Part shown: positions 19,461-27,856 of the stretch, in pieces | How the letters are laid out: every line of letters starts with the position of its first letter | Numbering within the stretch: position 1 is the stretch's first letter | DNA from: Candidatus Halocynthiibacter alkanivorans | GTDB lineage: Bacteria > Pseudomonadota > Alphaproteobacteria > Rhodobacterales > Rhodobacteraceae | DNA length: 38,226 nt | Assembly (NCBI RefSeq): GCF_003333265.1 | Contig: NZ_QOLB01000080.1 | Coordinates: forward strand, 1 to 38,226 | Direction: 5' to 3' | Program-made: the position numbers and the translations under genes | The notes under the pieces: generated by a model | Seen by the model: the letters and a program-made list of their open reading frames with translations, nothing else | Told to the model about the DNA's origin: nothing | Databases searched by the model: none

Positions 19461-19617
19461 GAAATTCCCCTGCTGTTACCCGCAACAGAATCCATGTTTT
19501 AATTTAAATGTCAAAATAAAACGACACTGAGTCAGTAAATATCCACCCTCATACTACCGGATCATGGTAATATCAGGTATTTACCGGATTCTTTACTTAC
19601 GGCAGGGAATTAAACCT
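19461..19617 (-). promoter_or_regulatory. xylB operon promoter region
   Basis: This 157-base AT-rich gap lies between the xylB start and the end of the class V enzyme gene, which runs in the same direction. On the minus strand a TTGACA lies within the xyl dyad; no strong -10 was found at 17 bases. A separate terminator for the upstream class V gene was not recognised. Confidence 0.5.
19499..19520. promoter_or_regulatory. Candidate XylR operator, site 2 (xylB promoter)
   Basis: A 22-bp dyad: left arm TTTAATTT (starting one base to the left), centre AAATGTC, right arm AAAATAAA. It differs from site 1 at only three positions, at 9, 15 and 18 of 22. The minus strand reads TTTTGACAT through the centre, so repressor binding would cover a consensus -35 box. 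Confidence 0.65.
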
Positions 19618-21033
19618 TCAGGCCACGGCGCGGAATCGGGCGGTGTGCGTGTCACACTGATACCTGGCGGTATAGCGATCAATGTCCCGCACCAGCGCCG
19701 TCACGCTCTCTAGTATATACCGCACAGCAACCTCATCCATCAGATAGCTGAAATTCAGCCGCACCCAACCCGGTTTTTGCAATTCCTTGCCGGCACGCAG
19801 ATCCGCATGCAACGCAGCAGAGGCCGCCTGATCGATGCCCAGCAACCGATGGGCATAGGGGCCGGCGCAGGCACAGCCGCCCCGGGCCTGAATGCCAAAG
19901 ATGTCGCTGAGCATGCGGGTGAACAATTGCTGATGCACCGGGGCGCCCGCGTGATCGGTCACCAGGAAAGAAAATATCGGCAGCCTGTGCTCTTTATCCA
20001 CCCCCAGAAGCTGCAACTGCGGATTGTCACCCCAGGCCTTAAGGGCCATAGCGTTGTATTGCGCCTCCCGCGCTTCAATCGTGCCCTGCCCCACCGCCTC
20101 TTTCATCAAAAACGCCAGCGCTGCGCGGATATCCCCGATGACATTTGGCGTGCCGGCCTCCTCACGGGTGGCGAGATCAGTGGAATAGGCGTGATCCCAG
20201 GGCGAAACAAAACTGACAGTGCCGCCGCCAGGCCAGCTCGGCGTGTTCCGCCTGACCACGCTGTCGCGCAGGATCAGCACGCCAGACGCACCAGGCCCGC
20301 CGGCAAATTTATGCGGTGACACCACAATCGCATCGCGCGCGGTATCGCCCTGCCCCATGGTGATTGGCAGATAGGGCCCGCCGCCGGCATAGTCCCAGAT
20401 TGCCAGGGCACCGAACTCCTTTAACAGCCGCGTCACCGCATCCGCGTCAGAAATGACGCCGGTGACATTGGAGGCGACCGAAAACGCGCCGATCATCAGA
20501 TCCGCACCGGCATGCGCGCTCAGCGCCTCACGCAGCACTTCCAGATCCGGGCCGCCCGCGGCGGCTTCGGGGATCTCAATGACCTCCGCCTTGCTTTCCC
20601 GCCAGGGCAGAATGTTGGAATGATGTTCATAGGGTCCGATAAAGACCACCGGGCGCGCCGCCTCGTTGACCCCAAGCAGGCTGACCAGCCGGTTCAGCCC
20701 TGCGGTGGCGCCGGAGCCGGCAAAAATCACCGAACAACCTTCATCCGCGCCGGTGATCCGGGCGATCTCGTCCCGCGCCTCGCCGCGCAGACGGGTCATA
20801 TAGCCACCACAGTAAGACGCCTCAGTATGGCTGTTGGCATAAAAGGGCAGCACTTTGCGGCTGATGAAATCCTCGACCTGGCTCATGGCCCGCCCGGAGG
20901 CCACATAATCCGCATAGACCAGCGGCACATCTCCGTTCAGCCCGGGAATCATAAGGCCTTCGCCGATCACACCAGCACGCAACCCGGCCAGAGTTTCGGA
21001 TGCTATTTCTTGCTTGAATTGGGTCAAAACCAT
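19618..21033 (-). CDS. Class V aminotransferase-fold PLP enzyme, function unknown
   Basis: This is a 471-residue PLP enzyme of the class V (cysteine desulfurase/isopenicillin epimerase-like) fold. The predicted Schiff-base lysine is in VSPHKFAGGPGASG (about Lys242), the pyridine-binding aspartate in AIWDYAGGGPY (about Asp214), and cofactor contacts in IFAGSGATAGLNRLV and GPYEHHSNILPWRE. A C-terminal RGGCACAGPYAHRLLG segment provides cysteines in the region where desulfurases have a catalytic Cys. The start at 21033 follows AGGAG; the frame is open 21 codons further. It is divergent from an Lrp/AsnC regulator, suggesting amino-acid-responsive control. Substrate unknown; desulfurase, lyase or transaminase are all possible. 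Confidence 0.8.
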   Translation of the reverse strand: MVLTQFKQEIASETLAGLRAGVIGEGLMIPGLNGDVPLVYADYVASGRAMSQVEDFISRKVLPFYANSHTEASYCGGYMTRLRGEARDEIARITGADEGCSVIFAGSGATAGLNRLVSLLGVNEAARPVVFIGPYEHHSNILPWRESKAEVIEIPEAAAGGPDLEVLREALSAHAGADLMIGAFSVASNVTGVISDADAVTRLLKEFGALAIWDYAGGGPYLPITMGQGDTARDAIVVSPHKFAGGPGASGVLILRDSVVRRNTPSWPGGGTVSFVSPWDHAYSTDLATREEAGTPNVIGDIRAALAFLMKEAVGQGTIEAREAQYNAMALKAWGDNPQLQLLGVDKEHRLPIFSFLVTDHAGAPVHQQLFTRMLSDIFGIQARGGCACAGPYAHRLLGIDQAASAALHADLRAGKELQKPGWVRLNFSYLMDEVAVRYILESVTALVRDIDRYTARYQCDTHTARFRAVA

Positions 21034-21115
21034 CTGAGCGTCTCCTCTTTCGAACAGTATGACCCGATAATCGGCGATAAACTTACCCAATTTCATTGCG
21101 AAATCAGTATTCTTT

Positions 21116-21595
21116 GTGTCACATGATCCAATGAAGCATAAAAATGTAGATCATATTGACCGCCTGATCCTGAAGTCGCTGCAACGGGATGCCTCGCTGT
21201 CCCAGCGGGAGCTGGCAGACCAGGTCGGCCTGTCGCAAAACGCCTGCTGGCGGCGGTTGCAGGCGCTGAACGCGGCCGGAATCCTGAACGGCACCACCGC
21301 ACGGATCGACCGAAAACTGCTGGATCTGGATCTGGTGGTTTTTGTCATGCTGCGCACCCGGCATCACTCCAAAGACTGGCTGACCACCTTTCGCCGCCAT
21401 GTACAAACCATCCCCGAAGTGGTGGATTTTTTCCGCATCGGCGGGGATTATGATTATATGCTCAAAGTGGTGACCCGGGACATGAGCAGCTATGACAAGG
21501 TGTATCAGCGGCTGATCGAAGCCGTCGAACTTGATGCCGTCACCAGTTATTTCGCGATGGAATCCATTGTCGAGGGCCGCCCGCTACCGCTTTAG
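21116..21595 (+). CDS. Lrp/AsnC-family transcriptional regulator
   Basis: This is a protein of 154-159 residues. The helix-turn-helix (about 20-60) reads DRLILKSLQRDASLSQRELADQVGLSQNACWRRLQALNAAGIL, diagnostic for the family, and the C-terminal RAM ligand-binding domain contains VVDFFRIGGDYDYMLKVVTRDMSSYDKV. Two starts are possible, GTG at 21116 or ATG at 21131; neither has a clear ribosome-binding site. It is divergent from the class V PLP enzyme across about 80 bases and probably regulates it in response to an amino acid. The GlxA-type regulator gene follows 58 bases later on the same strand. Confidence 0.92.
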   Translation: MSHDPMKHKNVDHIDRLILKSLQRDASLSQRELADQVGLSQNACWRRLQALNAAGILNGTTARIDRKLLDLDLVVFVMLRTRHHSKDWLTTFRRHVQTIPEVVDFFRIGGDYDYMLKVVTRDMSSYDKVYQRLIEAVELDAVTSYFAMESIVEGRPLPL

Positions 21596-21653
21596 TGCAT
21601 TTGCAGGTCGCCTGAACGCACATAAGCCGCGGCAAAATCTGATAGGGTTCACT

Positions 21654-22691
21654 ATGGACAACACCTCAGAAAACAGCAGCGCGCCACAGCCAGGGTTTAT
21701 TTCCAAAGGCGTGGCCCATGTGGCGCTGACCCGGCTGGGAGAAGCGGAGCATTTTGTGTTCGTCTTGCTGCCCGGCCTGTCGATGGCCGCTTTCAGCTCG
21801 GCACTTGAGCCACTGCGCATCGCCAATCAACTGGCCGGAAAAGAGCTGTACACATGGGAAACCATGTCTGATGACGGCGCACCGGTAAGATGCTCAAACC
21901 GGGTGACAGTTGCCGCCGACGGGCCGGTCCGGGACCCGGACGGCCGTGCAACAATTCTGGTCTGCTCCGGGGTTGAGCCGGAAAAAAATACCTCAGACAA
22001 GATCGCGGCCTGGATCCGCAAACAGTGGCGCAGCGGCCAGATCGTTGGCGGCCTGTGCACCGGTGCCTATACCCTGGCCCGGGCTGGAATTCTGCAGGGA
22101 CACCGGTTTGCCCTGCACTGGGAAAACGAGACCGCCTTCACCGAACATTTCCCCACGCTTAAACCAGAACCGCGGATCTACACCATTGACCGGCGCATCC
22201 TGTCCAGCAGCGGCGGCTCGTCCTCAACGGATCTGATCCTGAAACTGATTCTGACCACCCATGGCCCCGCCCTGTTTCAACCGGTGATGGACATGTGCCT
22301 GCACCCCTATCACCGGGAAGAAGACGCCACCCGGAAAACCAGGACTGCGCTGAGCATCGGCAGTCGGAATCCCAAACTGATCGCAATTATCGACTACATG
22401 GAAAAACACCTGGATGAAGATCTGGATATGGGCTCCATCGCAGCCCTGCACAATATATCGCGCCGTCAGATGGAACGTCTGTTCAAAAGTTATACCGATA
22501 AAACGCCGGCCAAATATCTGAAGGACCAACGCCTTTCGCACGGGCGCACTTTGCTGGCCGAAACCGGTCTCAGCGTCGCGGATGTCGCACTGGCATCAGG
22601 CTATGGCAACCGGGCAATGTTTTCCCGGGAGTTTAAGAAACTCTACGGCGTATCGCCACACCGCTTTACCTCCTGGCGGTCAGAGAGCTGA
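21654..22691 (+). CDS. GlxA-family AraC-type transcriptional regulator (DJ-1/PfpI + AraC)
   Basis: This is a 345-residue two-domain regulator. The N-terminal DJ-1/PfpI amidase-like domain (about 25-200) contains FVFVLLPGLSMAAFSSALEPLRIAN and the conserved IVGGLCTGAYTLARAGIL, where the cysteine occupies the nucleophile-elbow position. The C-terminal AraC domain (about 240-340) has two helix-turn-helix motifs, including IAALHNISRRQMERLFKSY and VADVALASGYGNRAMFSREFKKLYGVSP. Relatives control catabolism of quaternary amines, arginine or similar nitrogen compounds. The start at 21654 is chosen over an upstream frame overlapping lrp; an AGGG lies about 9 bases ahead. Its target may be the AllA-like gene downstream, but this is a guess from position. 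Confidence 0.9.
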   Translation: MDNTSENSSAPQPGFISKGVAHVALTRLGEAEHFVFVLLPGLSMAAFSSALEPLRIANQLAGKELYTWETMSDDGAPVRCSNRVTVAADGPVRDPDGRATILVCSGVEPEKNTSDKIAAWIRKQWRSGQIVGGLCTGAYTLARAGILQGHRFALHWENETAFTEHFPTLKPEPRIYTIDRRILSSSGGSSSTDLILKLILTTHGPALFQPVMDMCLHPYHREEDATRKTRTALSIGSRNPKLIAIIDYMEKHLDEDLDMGSIAALHNISRRQMERLFKSYTDKTPAKYLKDQRLSHGRTLLAETGLSVADVALASGYGNRAMFSREFKKLYGVSPHRFTSWRSES

Positions 22692-22997
22692 ATAACTCAC
22701 CCTCAACCACCGCACTGGATCCGCGCCAGAAACAGGAAGCACAGGTGGTCCTATATGCCTGCGCGCCCTGACTACGTTCATAAGTCAGACAGCCTGCCCT
22801 GCTCAAAAGGACCGCTGCACCGATGCGAAACGGCGCTGGATTGCGCTGAGTTACACGGTTCGCCCTCAGAGCCAATTCCTGTAGTTTCGATACGGTGTTA
22901 ACACTCGCAATGTCACGAGAAGTGTTTTGATTCGAGCAGCCAAAAACCATTGGGTTTGCCAGTACCCAGATACCCGGTTTGCGCAAAGGAAACATAG
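22692..22997 (+). other. Intergenic region upstream of the AllA-like gene
   Basis: About 306 bases without a convincing gene. It includes the perfect 10-bp palindrome GTGTTAACAC (22895-22904) and an overlapping imperfect inverted repeat (AACAC-TCG with CGA-GAA-GTGTT), which could be regulator sites. AAGGA is placed 7 bases before the ATG at 22998 as a ribosome-binding site. Confidence 0.4.
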
Positions 22998-23669
22998 ATG
23001 ACGGCAACCGCCCCGGACTACATGTTCGACGCTTCTGAAAAGCCCTCCCAGGAGCTTTTCGAAGTCCCGCCGATCAAAGCAACTGCTGAGAGCGTCAGCG
23101 CTTATGGCTGCCTCGTGGATGACCCGGAGAATTTCGAGATTGAGATTAAACAGTGGCCGGCGCAGGGCTGGCGTCCGATGGGTGCTGGTACCGGTGACCA
23201 AGGCGGCTTTGTCGAAGGGATATTTTATGGCGAGTGGAAGGGTGATATTCTCTATGGCGCCAACGAAGCTGTAAACGGGACCTACGTGCTGGGCTGATCG
23301 ACGGATCCCCAGTCTGCGTCGGATCAGGAACAGACCAGCCCCCGCGAAAAAGTCCTGCTCTGGCACATGAATTATCACCCCGATGGCGGGCAGCTGTTTT
23401 TCCCGTTGGACAAGCTGCCCTTTGTGGTGCCGGTCGCTCTGCCGGGCGATGATCTGACGCCGGACAAAGTTGTGGCGTTCTGGTGCGACGGGTCTGAAGG
23501 GCTCTATATCCGTCCGGGCATCTGGCACGAAGGCATCTTTCCGGTACAGGACAAACAACGATTTCCCGACCGCCAGGGTCGCGTTCACGCCCGCGTAAGC
23601 TGTGACATCGGCGAAGAGGTCGGCACCTACCTGTCGGCGCCACTGCAGATGCAGGCCCCTGAAGGCTGA
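22998..23669 (+). pseudogene. AllA-like (ureidoglycolate lyase family) gene interrupted by an in-frame TGA
   Basis: Two open segments lie in the same frame: 22998-23297 (99 residues) and the frame continuing to 23669, separated only by TGA at 23295-23297. Read through, they form one protein of about 223 residues with a coherent cupin-like fold of the ureidoglycolate lyase (AllA, PF04115) family: AYGCLVDDPENFEI, then LLWHMNYHPDGGQLFFPLD, VVPVALPGDDLTPDKVVAFWCDGSEGLYIRPGIWHEGIFPV, and RVHARVSCDIGEE near the end. The N-terminal segment has a good AAGGA ribosome-binding site. The TGA follows VLG, where a TGG (Trp) to TGA change would explain it. It is either a recent nonsense pseudogene, a sequencing error, or recoding; the family name is moderately certain, and this sequence cannot separate the three explanations. 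Confidence 0.7.
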
Positions 23670-23678
23670 TCTGGAATT

Positions 23679-23727
23679 GCTGCGTGGCAGAGGCTGGTGG
23701 CGCCTGCGCCGTCCCTTGCCACGCAGC
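23679..23727. terminator. Long inverted repeat between AllA-like gene and GlpD-like gene
   Basis: A perfect 11-bp inverted repeat (GCTGCGTGGCA with TGCCACGCAGC) has a 27-base loop that can itself fold through GGCGCC/GCGCC. It lies 9 bases past the AllA-like stop, between two converging genes. No T-run follows on either strand, so it is a structural terminator candidate only. Confidence 0.45.
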
Positions 23728-23820
23728 GTACTGGTCTGATTTCCCTGATGTTCAGCGGCAAATTTCGGGCCCGCCGGGCGTCCGGTCTCAGCCCCCACCC
23801 TGTTCTTGCCAACGCGGCGC

Positions 23821-25389
23821 TCAGGGCACTCCAGGCCGGCGCCGCGCGGCCTGAAGATGTGCTTCAAACGCGCTCACTTCCGCTTCAATCCGGGCGTCTG
23901 ACCATTGCAGCACAGGCGCTGCCACTTCCGCCACCGGTCGCGCCAGCGCCAGGCCTTGGTCGTTGTCCCAGCCGAGACCAAGCCGGCGCATTATCAGATC
24001 CGACAGCGTTGCTGGTTGTTCGTCCCGCGCACACCGCAGCACTTCGGCCACTGAAACACTGTGCTCACCTGCAATGAGGCGCGCGCCGTCGGACCCGATA
24101 TCGCCGGGATCAGGGTCGAACCTGAGTTTCTGCGCTGCACCTGAGGGCGCGATCTGTTTTGACACTTTTCGCAACAATCGGCCTGCCACCCGCCGGTGTG
24201 TCATAATCGCGCCACCGGTAAGGGTGAATATGCCGGAAGGCCCGTCCGCGCCAGGCCCATGAATTTTGATCTCGCGGCTTCCCATCGGATCACCTGCGTC
24301 GTGCGTCAGCGGGTTCACCCCGGCCCAGGTGTACAATATGTCTGATCGCGACAGCGCCAGCCTGGGCAGGCAACGGTTGCTTTCAGCGATTAACCAGTCG
24401 ATTTCCTGGTCAGAAGCAATGACACTCGCCAACTCACCATCAAACGGAGTCCGGGTCAGCCCGATATAGTGAAACCCCCGCCAGGGCAGGCAATACAGCG
24501 GTTCACCGATGCTGTTGTAGGCAAATACTCCCCAACCAGCAAAAGCATCAGGCAGCCGGACCGCGATATGGATCCCCTTCATCCCTGTGCATTTGGGTCG
24601 CGCATTCTGCCCGGTAGCACCAATCACGTCATCTACCCAGGCACCCGTCAGATTAAGTACGATTCCGGCCGTCACCTGCGCGGTTTCGCCCGCAACCGCA
24701 CCGGCGCCTCCGGTTGCACGCAGCGCCAGGTGCCAGTGCCCCTCAGGCGCGACACGTTCCAGTTTTTCAACCCGGGTGTAATTGTGAACCAACGCCCCCA
24801 TGCGCTGCGCGTCAAACAAAGCATCAAGCGCGATCCGTTCCGGCCAATCAAAAAGGTACTCGCGAAACACCGCAACGCTGCGCAACTTACCGCGATCCCG
24901 CAGCCAGGAAGCGACTGGCACCTGGTCCAGCTTGTCCGGGTGATAGCGGCGGTACTCAAGAGGCACCCCCGCCGGGCTCATCAATCGCAGGGCAGAAAAG
25001 GCGGCATCCATATGCCAGGGCGCATATTGGTCATCTTCATATATCGGCAGGCAAAAATTCATCGCTTTGACACGACCTGGAATGCTACGGACAATTTCAT
25101 CGCGTGCAACCATGTCCGCACGCACGGTGCCCATTGAGCGCAGCAACCGGTCCGGGTGCAGAAGCGAAGACCAGAAATTGGCACCTGTCGCCAGGTGCCG
25201 CAGGCCGCAATGCAGAAGCCGGCTTGATCTGCTGCTGGCCCCGTCGGCAAAGTCGCCCTGATCCACCACCAGCACACGATACCCGGCGGCCGAAAAGTGC
25301 TGTGCGGCGCTGGCACCGTTAATGCCGCCGCCAATGATGGCCACATCCAGATGCAATCCGTCCAGATCTCTTACAGATGTCGTGTTCAT
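23821..25389 (-). CDS. GlpD-like FAD-dependent oxidoreductase
   Basis: This is a 522-residue flavoprotein resembling aerobic glycerol-3-phosphate dehydrogenase. The N-terminal Rossmann dinucleotide motif is DVAIIGGGINGASAAQHFSAAGYRVLVVDQGDFADGASSRSSRLLHCGLRHL, in which the last stretch is the GlpD signature SSxxxRLLHGGLRYL with Cys-Gly-Leu-Arg in the second part. Later YTWAGVNPLTHD and SGIFTLTGGAIMTHRRVA match the GlpD family. The C-terminal part (about 400-520) looks like the GlpD cap domain. The start at 25389 is preferred because AGGAG lies 9 bases ahead; a TTG three codons upstream is also in frame. Substrate not determined: glycerol 3-phosphate is the default, but its location in an AEP locus leaves other phosphorus compounds open. 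Confidence 0.82.
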   Translation of the reverse strand: MNTTSVRDLDGLHLDVAIIGGGINGASAAQHFSAAGYRVLVVDQGDFADGASSRSSRLLHCGLRHLATGANFWSSLLHPDRLLRSMGTVRADMVARDEIVRSIPGRVKAMNFCLPIYEDDQYAPWHMDAAFSALRLMSPAGVPLEYRRYHPDKLDQVPVASWLRDRGKLRSVAVFREYLFDWPERIALDALFDAQRMGALVHNYTRVEKLERVAPEGHWHLALRATGGAGAVAGETAQVTAGIVLNLTGAWVDDVIGATGQNARPKCTGMKGIHIAVRLPDAFAGWGVFAYNSIGEPLYCLPWRGFHYIGLTRTPFDGELASVIASDQEIDWLIAESNRCLPRLALSRSDILYTWAGVNPLTHDAGDPMGSREIKIHGPGADGPSGIFTLTGGAIMTHRRVAGRLLRKVSKQIAPSGAAQKLRFDPDPGDIGSDGARLIAGEHSVSVAEVLRCARDEQPATLSDLIMRRLGLGWDNDQGLALARPVAEVAAPVLQWSDARIEAEVSAFEAHLQAARRRPGVP

Positions 25390-25487
25390 ATCCGGCAACT
25401 CCTGAACAATTCAGCATGTCGCAGTTCCCGGTGCAAACCGGTCCGGGCAGTCTCAGACCGCCATTACCGCCTGCGCCGCTGTCACTT

Positions 25488-26327
25488 TCAACTGGCTAAC
25501 CCTATAATCACGATACCGCAGGCGACGATCACCCCGGCAAGCAGGCGACGGCGTTTGGGCCCTTCACCAAACCACATGACGCCGATGATGGCAGCAAAAA
25601 TCACCGATGTCTCGCGCAGGGCGGACACCACGCCAAGCGGCGCCAGCGTGTTTGCGTAGAGAACAAGGCCGTAGGCAGCACCGGAGATCACCCCGCCGGT
25701 AAAACCCAGCGTCAAAGTTCTCTTGCGAATTTTGCGAACGCGGTCGAACCGGGTGCCGAAAATGAATATGAGCACGGTAATTTCCGCGGTAAACAACCAA
25801 CCTATATAACCAAGCGGACTGCCGGACACGCGCACTCCGATGCCGTCAACCAGCGAATAAGACGCCACAACAAATGCCGTTGCGATCGCCGCGATAACCC
25901 CGCCCCTGTGCAAATTACCACTGACAATGCCGCGCGTCAGCACGAGGACGCCTGCGGAAACGGTGAACACGCCGCCCCAGGCCAGCCATGGCAGGCTTTC
26001 GCCAACCCAGAACTGTGCCCCCAAAGCGATCAGCACCGGAGAGAGCCCCCGCGTGATCGGATAGATCAGGCTCAGGTCACCGTGCCGGTAGGCCACATTC
26101 AGCAAATAATAGTAGCCCCAGTGAATCACCGTAGAAGCAATGATATAGGGGGCCGCCGCCGCGAGCGGCGTGGGAAAATAGTAGATCAGAGCGATTCCGG
26201 GAACCACATGGCCCATCGCGATCATTCCCAGGATGATTGTCCGGTCTCCTGCGCCTTTGACAATTGCGTTCCAGGACGCATGCAAAAATGCAGCAAATAA
26301 TACGATCAGAACCGTAGTTGCGCTCAT
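25488..26327 (-). CDS. EamA/DMT-family permease
   Basis: This is a 279-residue inner-membrane protein with about ten hydrophobic helices, the drug/metabolite transporter layout of two EamA repeats (about 1-135 and 145-279). Motifs seen include FLHASWNAIVKGAG at the start and YPITRGLSPVLIALGAQFWVGE, and in the second repeat APLGVVSALRETSVIFAAIIGVMWFGE. Its ATG overlaps the stop of the class III enzyme gene in an ATGA arrangement, so it is co-translated with it. Function may be export or import of an amine or AEP-related metabolite; the sequence does not show which. Confidence 0.87.
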   Translation of the reverse strand: MSATTVLIVLFAAFLHASWNAIVKGAGDRTIILGMIAMGHVVPGIALIYYFPTPLAAAAPYIIASTVIHWGYYYLLNVAYRHGDLSLIYPITRGLSPVLIALGAQFWVGESLPWLAWGGVFTVSAGVLVLTRGIVSGNLHRGGVIAAIATAFVVASYSLVDGIGVRVSGSPLGYIGWLFTAEITVLIFIFGTRFDRVRKIRKRTLTLGFTGGVISGAAYGLVLYANTLAPLGVVSALRETSVIFAAIIGVMWFGEGPKRRRLLAGVIVACGIVIIGLAS

Positions 26328-27682
26328 CCGGAAGAGTCCTCTATCGCAGTCACGACAATATCTAACGCGCGTTCCAGGTCTTTGCGCGCAATGGTGAGGG
26401 GAGGCGACAATGTCAGAACACAGCCGTGACTTATCTTGAAGCTTAACCCAGCGTCAAGACAGGCATAGTAAATTTGCTCCGCACGGGCATTTCCTGGTGT
26501 TTTGTCGGCACGGTCTTCGACAATCTCAACACCAAACATCAGGCCGCGCCCGCGGATATCGCCCACAACCGACACCCCGGACAGACGGGTCTGCAGGTAA
26601 TCCATCGCATAATCGCCAAGTTCTGCCGACCGGCCGACCAACCCTTCTTCTTCGATGATTTCAATGGTGGTCAGCGCCGCGCGCGCGGTCACCGGGTTTT
26701 TTTCATGGGTATAATGGCCAATGGCAAATTCACCACAGACATCAAGACCGGCCCGCGCGATACAGGCGGCGATGGGCAGAATGCCACCACCAAGTGCTTT
26801 GCCGACGGTCACAATATCCGGCAGAATATCGTCGTGTTCAAAGGCGAACATGCGGCCGGTCTTGCCCAGACCGGTGGGAATTTCGTCCATGATCAGGAGG
26901 GCACCATGGCGGGTGCAGGACTCGCGCACCGCTTTCCAGAAGCCGGGCGGCGGCACATAGGGCACCGCCCGCATTGGCTCTGCGATTACGGCGGCGACAT
27001 CGCCTTCACGTTCCAGCACGTAATCGACCATTTTGGCGCAGGCCAGACCGCAAACTTCCGGCCCGGCATGGTTGTAAGGGCAGCGGTAACAGGCAAACGG
27101 CGCCACATGCTCGCTGCCCGGCAGCAGCGGGCCGGCAATATGGCTGCGAAAGGTCGATTCCCCCCCCACACTGGCAGCGCCAAAACCGGCGCCGTGAAAC
27201 GCGTCCCAGAAGGACACCGTTTTGAACCGGCCTGTGGCCGCGCGGGCGATTTTCAACGCCACTTCATTGGCGTCCGACCCACCGGTGGTGAACAGGGTCT
27301 TGCACAGATCCCCCGGGGCAATTTCTGCCAGTTTCTCCGCCAGGGCCACCGCAGGTTCATTGGTAAAGCGGCGCGGCGCAAAGGACAGATCATCCAGCTG
27401 CTTTTTGATCGCCGCCACCAGGCGCGGATGCGCATAGCCGATGTGATGCGCCGAATTGCCATGAAAATCCATCAGCCGGCGCCCGTCCAGATCTTCGATC
27501 CAGATGCCTTCCGCCCGCGCGATGGTGCTGACGCAAGGGCTTGAGAGGCTTTGATGCAGAAAAACATCGCTGTCGCGCTGCAAAAGCGGCGCCGCCCTGG
27601 GGCCAATGGATTTTTTTAGCCAGTCCTGGCGGGCGGCAGACGTGTTGGATTCGCCTTCGGTATGCACAATCGATGCGGTCAT
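26324..27682 (-). CDS. pbfA: Class III aminotransferase-fold enzyme, probable (R)-1-hydroxy-2-aminoethylphosphonate ammonia-lyase (PbfA)
   Basis: This is a 452-residue PLP enzyme of the class III fold. Seen: the phosphate-cradle motif TTGGSDANEVALK, pyridine-binding Asp266 in LLIMDEIPTGLGKTG, and Schiff-base Lys295 in VTVGKALGGG. DFHGNSAHHIGYAHP near residue 73 and a cysteine group (198, 201, 211, 215) are further features. PbfA converts the hydroxylated AEP analogue to phosphonoacetaldehyde and ammonia and is known to cluster with PhnW; the phnW neighbour here favours it over an ordinary omega-aminotransferase. The gene follows phnW after 174 bases and overlaps the DMT gene by four. The specific substrate is inferred. 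Confidence 0.68.
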   Translation of the reverse strand: MTASIVHTEGESNTSAARQDWLKKSIGPRAAPLLQRDSDVFLHQSLSSPCVSTIARAEGIWIEDLDGRRLMDFHGNSAHHIGYAHPRLVAAIKKQLDDLSFAPRRFTNEPAVALAEKLAEIAPGDLCKTLFTTGGSDANEVALKIARAATGRFKTVSFWDAFHGAGFGAASVGGESTFRSHIAGPLLPGSEHVAPFACYRCPYNHAGPEVCGLACAKMVDYVLEREGDVAAVIAEPMRAVPYVPPPGFWKAVRESCTRHGALLIMDEIPTGLGKTGRMFAFEHDDILPDIVTVGKALGGGILPIAACIARAGLDVCGEFAIGHYTHEKNPVTARAALTTIEIIEEEGLVGRSAELGDYAMDYLQTRLSGVSVVGDIRGRGLMFGVEIVEDRADKTPGNARAEQIYYACLDAGLSFKISHGCVLTLSPPLTIARKDLERALDIVVTAIEDSSG

Positions 27683-27856
27683 CAGGAACTTTCGGGTTTA
27701 TTGCTGCCGCTGGAACGCGGCGGTTTCACTAAATCGTTGCCCTTCCTGCTGGTCTGCGTGGCCGCAGGGGCTTGACCGGGCAATCACCCGCCCGGCCCGC
27801 ACGACCCTTGCCGGCAGCGAAAAACGTCGCGGCGCGATGTCTGCTCAACCGGTCAG
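27683..27856 (-). other. Spacer between phnW and the PbfA-like gene
   Basis: A 174-base gap within an otherwise tightly packed operon. No terminator with a T-run and no obvious promoter was recognised. It may hold a secondary promoter or be a remnant. Confidence 0.35.

Noticed and set aside
23295-23297. TGA in the AllA-like gene as a selenocysteine codon
   Set aside because: No hairpin resembling a bacterial SECIS was recognised after the TGA, and the family is not known to use selenocysteine; a Trp-to-stop change is simpler.
26474-27544. Long open frame (356 codons) opposite the PbfA-like gene
   Set aside because: Antisense shadow of a GC-rich gene; low-complexity basic product with no domain.
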